Assembly (NCBI GenBank): GCA_029856615.1
Contig: JAHKLF010000028.1
Location: 1 to 10,535, forward strand
Direction: 5' to 3'
DNA: 10,535 nucleotides
Source: Candidatus Njordarchaeota archaeon
GTDB taxonomy: Archaea; Asgardarchaeota; Njordarchaeia; Njordarchaeales; Njordarchaeaceae
The position numbers were made by a program, and so were the translations under genes. The notes under the pieces were generated by a model. It did no database searches. It was given only the letters and a program-made list of their open reading frames with translations, and had not been told where the DNA came from. Numbering within the stretch: position 1 is the first letter of the stretch; each line of letters starts with the position of its first letter. Below are positions 6,076 through 10,535 of this stretch, piece by piece.

Positions 6076-7251
6076 ATGGATAAGAAGCTAGCCGTTGCTG
6101 CTATAATTGTGATTATCATAATTATCGGCGGCGCTATAGCTTGGTGGTATCTAACTAAACCGCCTGCTGTACAGCCCATAAAGATAGGATTTCACGCACC
6201 CCTAACCGGATTCGCCGCAGCCGATGGATTAAGCGCATTACACGGAGCTCAACTAGCCGTTCAGCACATAAATGCTAAAGGGGGTGTGTTAGGAAGACCT
6301 CTGAAGTTAATATATTATGATGATGCTTGTGATCCAGATGAGGCTATTGCTATAGCTCACAAATTGATAGAAGAAGATCGTGTTGTAGCTGCTATAAGCG
6401 GGTCTTATAGTCATCCTACATTAGCAGCCTCTGCAATATTTAATGAAAGTGGAATTCCATATATTTCAGCTTATGCTGTTCATCCAGAAATTACTAGAGA
6501 TAAACCTTATGTGTTCAGAGTGGGATTAACAGGCGTCCCTGAAGGCAAAGCTATGGGTTACGTAGCTGGATTATTAAACGCTACACGAGTCGCAATTCTA
6601 TACATGGACATACCATTCGGAACTACTCTTGCTGAAAATGCTAAAGCATACATAGAAGATGTATTAGGAGGAGAAGTAATTTATTACGAGAAGTACGAAT
6701 TAGGAGAAACGGACTTTAGCACATGGCTAACCGAGATAAAAGCTCTTAATCCTGATGCTATTCTTGCTCCCGCCTATTATAGCGAAGCCGCTCACATAGT
6801 CTCTCAAGCGAAAGAACTAGGCATTACTGCCCCAATTATAGGTTGTGAGGGTTACGACTCTCCTAAATTCTTAGAATTAGCTGGAGATGCCGCCGAGGGA
6901 ACAATAATCGTAACCGATCTAGATAGAGATAGCCCAAGAGAACTCGTACAGACATTCTTAAGCGACTACAAGAATATGACTGGAATTGAAGCTGACATGG
7001 TCGGAGCATCTGCATATGACGCTGTCTTAGTATTGGCTAAAGCTATCGAAGCTGCTGGAAGCCTCGACCCAGATGATATCGTAAATGCTTTAAAGAATCT
7101 TGAGAATGTAGAGATGGTCACCGGTACCTTATACTACTTCACAGAACAAGGTAATGCATGCAAACCTATGGTTGCTCAGATCGTCAGAGAAGGAGAATTC
7201 CACCACTATGCAGATATAACTGATCCTGACATTATTACTCCTCCAGAATAA
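6076..7251 (+). CDS. livK: Liv-type ABC transporter substrate-binding protein
   Basis: This is the extracytoplasmic receptor of the importer encoded downstream, a type I periplasmic-binding-protein fold (Peripla_BP_6/leucine-binding group) of 391 residues. MDKK and a hydrophobic segment at about 5-26 form a signal or membrane anchor; no lipobox cysteine follows, so it may be held by an uncleaved helix. Family blocks: IKIGFHAPLTG at about 35-45; the AQLAVQHINAKGGVLGRPL region; DDACDPDEAIAIAHKLI near 82-98; and ISGSYSHPTLAAS lining the ligand cleft. The usual SPxATNPxLT segment reads ISAYAVHPEIT, so the pocket differs from leucine-binding proteins. GAGGTG six bases before the ATG is a strong ribosome site. 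Position next to hut genes makes histidine or a related amino acid a candidate ligand, but leucine-type ligands remain possible. A T-rich tract follows it, as often seen where the receptor is made in excess over the permease. Confidence 0.92.
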   Translation: MDKKLAVAAIIVIIIIIGGAIAWWYLTKPPAVQPIKIGFHAPLTGFAAADGLSALHGAQLAVQHINAKGGVLGRPLKLIYYDDACDPDEAIAIAHKLIEEDRVVAAISGSYSHPTLAASAIFNESGIPYISAYAVHPEITRDKPYVFRVGLTGVPEGKAMGYVAGLLNATRVAILYMDIPFGTTLAENAKAYIEDVLGGEVIYYEKYELGETDFSTWLTEIKALNPDAILAPAYYSEAAHIVSQAKELGITAPIIGCEGYDSPKFLELAGDAAEGTIIVTDLDRDSPRELVQTFLSDYKNMTGIEADMVGASAYDAVLVLAKAIEAAGSLDPDDIVNALKNLENVEMVTGTLYYFTEQGNACKPMVAQIVREGEFHHYADITDPDIITPPE

Positions 7252-7268
7252 GTGTTGTAATAATCATC

Positions 7269-7299
7269 CATTTTTATTTTTTATTTACTCTTTCTTTTT
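7269..7299 (+). terminator. T-rich (partial) terminator after livK
   Basis: CCATTTTTATTTTTTATTTA followed by CTCTTTCTTTTT lies 18-48 bases after the livK stop. It resembles an archaeal oligo-T terminator. Because the permease genes follow within 84 bases on the same strand, it may act as a partial stop that lowers livHMGF relative to livK. Confidence 0.5.
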
Positions 7300-7311
7300 G
7301 AGCACTCTAAT

Positions 7312-7325
7312 TCAAAAATTTTTGA
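7312..7325. repeat. Perfect 14-base palindrome before livH, with a repeated TTTTTGAG
   Basis: TCAAAAATTTTTGA is its own reverse complement. Its right half belongs to TTTTTGAG (7319-7326), which also occurs at 7295-7302. The upstream copy could pair with 7312-7318 as a seven-base stem with a ten-base loop. The element ends at the livH ribosome site (GAGG 7324-7327), so it could affect translation or serve as a protein site. AT-richness makes chance formation possible. Confidence 0.4.
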
Positions 7326-7335
7326 GGGATGTCCT

Positions 7336-8217
7336 ATGAGTTTCTCTATTGACGTTTTTCTTCAATTATTACTTAATGGAATATTGATGGGCGTAATATA
7401 CATGATTATTGCACTAGGCTTAACCATGGTATACGGACTACTCCGAATATTGCATATAGCACACGCTGGCGTTTATACACTGGGCGCGTACATTGCTTTT
7501 TCTACATATGTTGTTACTCATAATATATTCCTAGCTATTATAGCAGCATCCATTGTCTGCGCTATTCTGGGAGTGATCATCGAAAGAAGCCTCTATTTAC
7601 CACTCCTTGATAAACCCGCTTATATACCCCTAATTATAAGTATCGCTGTGTATCTCTTATTAGCTGAAGTAATAGCTCAGATATGGGGTCATTATCCTAT
7701 AGGTTTCCACGTCGAAGAAATTCCTCGAGAGTCCTATGAGATTGGTAAGGTAATGATAGGTTTTCACCAAATCATCTTCTTAGCAGTTATTACGGGATTC
7801 ATTCTGGCTCTCTGGTTAATAATTAATAAAACAAAGATAGGTTTAGCTTCTCGCGCGGCCTCCCAAGATTTCGAGATGGCTATGGCTATGGGCGAGAATG
7901 TAATTAAAGTAATAGATTTCAACTTCATAATAGGTTCTATTTTAGCAGGGATAGGAGGGCTACTCGTTGGAATATACTATGCTAAGGTATTCCCTTATAT
8001 GGGCGATATAGTAGCGTATAAGGCATTAGTAGTAATAGTGATAGGAGGACTAGGCAGTATAGCTGGAGCCATAATAGGCGCATTAATATTAGGGATTGCA
8101 GAAACTTTTCTAATCGCCACTCTTGGTTATTTACTGCCAAGAGAAGCCTTCGCTTTTATCATCATGATTATATTGTTGCTATTTAGACCACAAGGGCTGT
8201 TCGGTAAAGTTGAATGA
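7336..8217 (+). CDS. livH: Liv-type ABC transporter permease (LivH)
   Basis: This is one of the two membrane subunits of the hydrophobic amino-acid uptake importer, 293 residues, a normal length. It is almost entirely hydrophobic with about eight membrane segments. The LivH block LRILHIAHAGVYTLGAYIA lies near residues 36-54. The cytoplasmic coupling region, which contacts the ATPases, is seen as SRAASQDFEMAMAMGENVIK near 172-191, followed by FIIGSILAGIGGLLVG. The typical end RPQGLFGK is present. GAGG at 7324-7327 precedes the ATG by eight bases. The stop overlaps an in-frame ATG of livM (ATGA at 8214-8217). It would pair with LivM to form the pore. Confidence 0.95.
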   Translation: MSFSIDVFLQLLLNGILMGVIYMIIALGLTMVYGLLRILHIAHAGVYTLGAYIAFSTYVVTHNIFLAIIAASIVCAILGVIIERSLYLPLLDKPAYIPLIISIAVYLLLAEVIAQIWGHYPIGFHVEEIPRESYEIGKVMIGFHQIIFLAVITGFILALWLIINKTKIGLASRAASQDFEMAMAMGENVIKVIDFNFIIGSILAGIGGLLVGIYYAKVFPYMGDIVAYKALVVIVIGGLGSIAGAIIGALILGIAETFLIATLGYLLPREAFAFIIMIILLLFRPQGLFGKVE

Positions 8218-8228
8218 GGTGTTTTAGT

Positions 8229-9119
8229 ATGCAGATTGGTATGTATTACATCACTTTACTCATCTGGATTTTGATTTACGCAATAGCTGTGATGGGATTA
8301 AATATCACTATGGGTTACGCTGGTCAAGTTAATTTAGGACAAGCGGCATTTATAGGAATAGGAGCATTCACTTCCGCGATTTTAACAATGAAGTTTGGAA
8401 TATCCTTTTGGATTGCTTTACCTTTATCTGGTCTTATATCATTCATTGCAGGTATGCTACTAGGAGCCATCAGTATAAGGTTAAAATACGATTTCTTAGC
8501 CATGACGACAATAGGATTCAATTTCATTATGGTGGCCATATTTCTATATTATCCAATATTCGGCGGCTCCTTCGGACTACTTGGAGTACCTAGGCCAAGG
8601 ATCTTTGGATATAAATTAACTGGAGTAACTTATCTAGCCCTAGTATTTGTCATATTCCTTATATGTCTCCTCGTAAACATCTGGATCGAGCGCTCCTGGT
8701 TAGGGTTAGCTTTTGAAGCAATTAGGGAGGATGAAGATGCCGCACAAACGTTAGGTATCGATGTTAAGAAATTCAAAGTATTAGCTTTCGCAATAGGGGC
8801 TGGAATGGCTGGCATCGCTGGGAGCCTTTATGCTCACTTTAGTATGCGCGTCGCTTATAGTGATTTTACATTTGCTAAGTCTATTGAGCTTTTATCTATG
8901 TGCATACTGGGAGGTCTAGGTACTGTATATGGTCCTATAATTGGTACCGCCCTTGTAATAATTCTTCCTGAAATTTTCAGGCCTCTTAGGCAATATAGAC
9001 TTATAATGCATACTTTGATATTAATAATATTATTGAGATTCCAGCCGCAAGGGTTACTAGGGAAGGGTAGTTACCTAGAGACAAAAATAAAGAAATGGAT
9101 TGGTGGGTTTCAAAAATGA
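8229..9119 (+). CDS. livM: Liv-type ABC transporter permease (LivM)
   Basis: This second membrane subunit has 296 residues from ATG 8229. The LivM hallmark GYAGQVNLGQAAFIGIGA lies at 29-46. The ATPase-contacting loop is AFEAIREDEDAAQTLGIDVK, followed by FKVLAFAIGAGMAGIAGSLY and the family ending RFQPQGLLGK. An ATG at 8214 overlaps the livH stop, but it lacks a ribosome site, while GAGGTG at 8217-8222 stands six bases before ATG 8229, the same spacing as in livK and livF; 8229 is therefore preferred. It lacks the long N-terminal extension of enterobacterial LivM, as is common in shorter family members. The gene overlaps livG. Confidence 0.94.
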   Translation: MQIGMYYITLLIWILIYAIAVMGLNITMGYAGQVNLGQAAFIGIGAFTSAILTMKFGISFWIALPLSGLISFIAGMLLGAISIRLKYDFLAMTTIGFNFIMVAIFLYYPIFGGSFGLLGVPRPRIFGYKLTGVTYLALVFVIFLICLLVNIWIERSWLGLAFEAIREDEDAAQTLGIDVKKFKVLAFAIGAGMAGIAGSLYAHFSMRVAYSDFTFAKSIELLSMCILGGLGTVYGPIIGTALVIILPEIFRPLRQYRLIMHTLILIILLRFQPQGLLGKGSYLETKIKKWIGGFQK

Positions 9120-9880
9120 AAGGTAGCGCGATGCTACGTACTGAAAATCTTTGTAAATACTTTGGAGGCGTTAGAGCACTAGATGGAGTTAATATTTACG
9201 TAGAGAAAGAAGAGATTCTTGGAATCATTGGTCCAAATGGAGCAGGTAAGACAACGCTATTTAACGTTATAAGCGGATTTTATAAACCTACGAAAGGTCA
9301 CGTATTTTACATGAATAAGAGAATCGATAGGTTACCACCCGCAAAAATAGCGAAAATGGGGATAAGTAGAACCTTTCAAATAGTTAAACCTTTTAGAGAC
9401 TTAACTGTTCTTCAAAATGTGATCGTAGCTTGTGGAAAAGACTATTATTTCGGTATATCTTTCGTTAAAAGCTATTATAGAAAGGACATAATAGAGAAAG
9501 CAACTAGGATACTAGAGGAAGTTGGATTAAGTGAGTATAAAGATTCTCCTGCGAAGGTTCTTCCCATAGGTCATCTCCGTAGACTAGAAATCGCAAGGGC
9601 CCTTGCCTTAGATCCTCAGATATTGTTATTAGACGAACCAACAGCCGGAATGAGTCATAAAGAAGCCGTGGAAATTATGAAACTAGTCAGTACGCTGAGA
9701 GAGGAGAGAGGAGTAACGATTATGCTGGTTGAGCATAATATGAAAGTTGCCATGGAGCTATCTGATAGAATGTATGTTCTAAACTATGGAAAGATAATAG
9801 CTGAGGGGCCTCCAGAGGAAATAAAAAAGAACCCCGTAGTAATCGAAGCCTACTTAGGAAGCGGATATAAAGTCGGTTAG
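9116..9880 (+). CDS. livG: Liv-type ABC transporter ATPase (LivG)
   Basis: This cytoplasmic ATPase drives the importer together with LivF. From ATG 9116 it has 254 residues: Walker A GPNGAGKTT at 39-47, Q-loop Q88 in SRTFQIV, signature region LPIGHLRRLEIARAL at 149-163, Walker B ILLLDEP at 169-175, and switch histidine H207 in LVEHNM. The C-terminal KIIAEGPPEEI and EAYLG blocks are typical of LivG. The signature departs from LSGGQ, which is usual for LivG, but here the serine is proline and the glutamine histidine. Three in-frame ATGs compete: 9095, 9116 and 9131. ATG 9116 overlaps the livM stop as ATGA and has GGTGGG at 9103-9108; 9131 has AAAGGT six bases upstream and is a real alternative. 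Confidence 0.94.
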   Translation: MKGSAMLRTENLCKYFGGVRALDGVNIYVEKEEILGIIGPNGAGKTTLFNVISGFYKPTKGHVFYMNKRIDRLPPAKIAKMGISRTFQIVKPFRDLTVLQNVIVACGKDYYFGISFVKSYYRKDIIEKATRILEEVGLSEYKDSPAKVLPIGHLRRLEIARALALDPQILLLDEPTAGMSHKEAVEIMKLVSTLREERGVTIMLVEHNMKVAMELSDRMYVLNYGKIIAEGPPEEIKKNPVVIEAYLGSGYKVG

Positions 9881-9889
9881 GTGTTAAAT

Positions 9890-10535
9890 ATGAGCAATGA
9901 ACTACTTCTTGAAATAAAAAGATTAAATGCTTATTACGGCAAAATCCATGTACTAAAAGATGTATCATTAACGATTAATAGAGGAGAAATCGTAGCAGTA
10001 ATAGGAGCAAATGGCGCTGGTAAGACAACGCTTCTAAAATCTATAATGGGATTTATTAAATCAGTTGAAGGAAAAATAATTTTCAGAGGAGAAGATATAA
10101 CTCATTTACCTCCATGGGAGAGAGTCAAAATGGGCATATCTATAATTCCAGAAGGAGGAGGATTATTCCCCTATTTAACAGTCTATGAAAACCTATTAAT
10201 GGGAGCTTACTTAGAAAAATCGAGAAAAGTCATAAAAGAGAGACTAAACCTTGTTTACGAGCTTTTCCCGATACTTAAAGAGAGGAAAAATCAATTAGCT
10301 AGAACTCTTAGTGGTGGAGAACGTCAAATGCTAGCAATAGCTAGAAGCTTGATGCGTAAGCCTGAATTATTATTATTAGACGAACCATCAATGGGCTTGA
10401 TGCCAAAACTTGTTGATAGATTATTTGAAGTGATAAAAAGACTAAGAGATGAAGGAATTACTATTCTACTAGTCGAGCAGAATGCAAGAAAGTCTCTGGA
10501 AATTGCAAATAGAGGTTACTTACTTGAGACTGGTA
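9890..10535 (+). CDS. livF: Liv-type ABC transporter ATPase (LivF), cut by the window end
   Basis: The first 215 residues of the second ATPase are visible, with perhaps 20 missing from the usual length of about 235. Walker A GANGAGKTT lies at 39-47, the Q-loop region IPEGGGLFPYLTV at 86-98 (the family form is PEGRR-FP), signature LSGGERQ at 140-146, Walker B LLLLDEP at 160-166, and LLVEQNA with Q197 at the switch-histidine position. Glutamine there is normal for LivF and separates it from LivG. AGGTG at 9879-9883 overlaps the livG stop and lies six bases before ATG 9890; an in-frame GTG at 9881 is part of that ribosome site and an unlikely start. It probably ends the five-gene importer operon. 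Confidence 0.94.
   Translation, partial: MSNELLLEIKRLNAYYGKIHVLKDVSLTINRGEIVAVIGANGAGKTTLLKSIMGFIKSVEGKIIFRGEDITHLPPWERVKMGISIIPEGGGLFPYLTVYENLLMGAYLEKSRKVIKERLNLVYELFPILKERKNQLARTLSGGERQMLAIARSLMRKPELLLLDEPSMGLMPKLVDRLFEVIKRLRDEGITILLVEQNARKSLEIANRGYLLETG

Noticed and set aside
5988..6179. Minus-strand open frame over the livK promoter and signal sequence
   Set aside because: It runs through the promoter and livK start, with no ribosome site; its hydrophobicity only mirrors the livK membrane segment.
9720..9968. Minus-strand open frame of 82 codons under livG/livF
   Set aside because: It lies opposite two clearly coding genes, has low-complexity composition and no upstream signals.

Overview
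The window looks archaeal. Upstream of several genes there are purine-rich BRE-like stretches followed by T/A-rich TATA boxes. Shine-Dalgarno sites are of the GGTG/GAGG type, transcripts seem to end in T-rich tracts without hairpins, ATA/AGA/AGG codons are heavily used, and the DNA is AT-rich. HEPN/MNT and VapBC toxin-antitoxin (TA) pairs next to each other fit a thermophilic archaeon, perhaps of the Thermoproteota. That placement is an inference; no marker gene is present.

Layout. (1) Bases 1-1679, plus strand: the end of a ureohydrolase-family gene, probably formiminoglutamase (hutG), then hutI (imidazolonepropionase), translationally coupled to it. (2) Bases 1680-3928, plus strand: an accessory block holding a HEPN toxin gene broken by a one-base frameshift, its intact MNT partner, an unrecognised four-helix membrane protein with its own promoter, and an intact vapBC operon with a palindromic operator-like region. 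(3) Bases 3982-5715, minus strand: hutU (urocanate hydratase), convergent with vapC. (4) Bases 5716-6075: a 360-base divergent promoter region. (5) From 6076 to the right edge, plus strand: a branched-chain/hydrophobic amino-acid type ABC importer in the order livK-livH-livM-livG-livF, with livF cut by the window edge.

How it fits together. HutU converts urocanate to imidazolonepropionate, HutI opens the ring to give N-formiminoglutamate, and the ureohydrolase would release glutamate and formamide. Histidine ammonia-lyase (HutH) is not in the window. The Liv-type importer is transcribed divergently from hutU and could supply histidine or a related amino acid; this rests on proximity only. The TA block separates hutI from hutU and looks like accessory DNA lodged within a catabolic locus.

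Most worth checking: the +1 frameshift in an A6 tract that splits the HEPN signature, the repeated ATCATATA half-sites before vapB, the unknown membrane gene between two TA modules, and the possible histidine specificity of the Liv system. I found no RNA genes, CRISPR arrays, insertion sequences or attachment sites.
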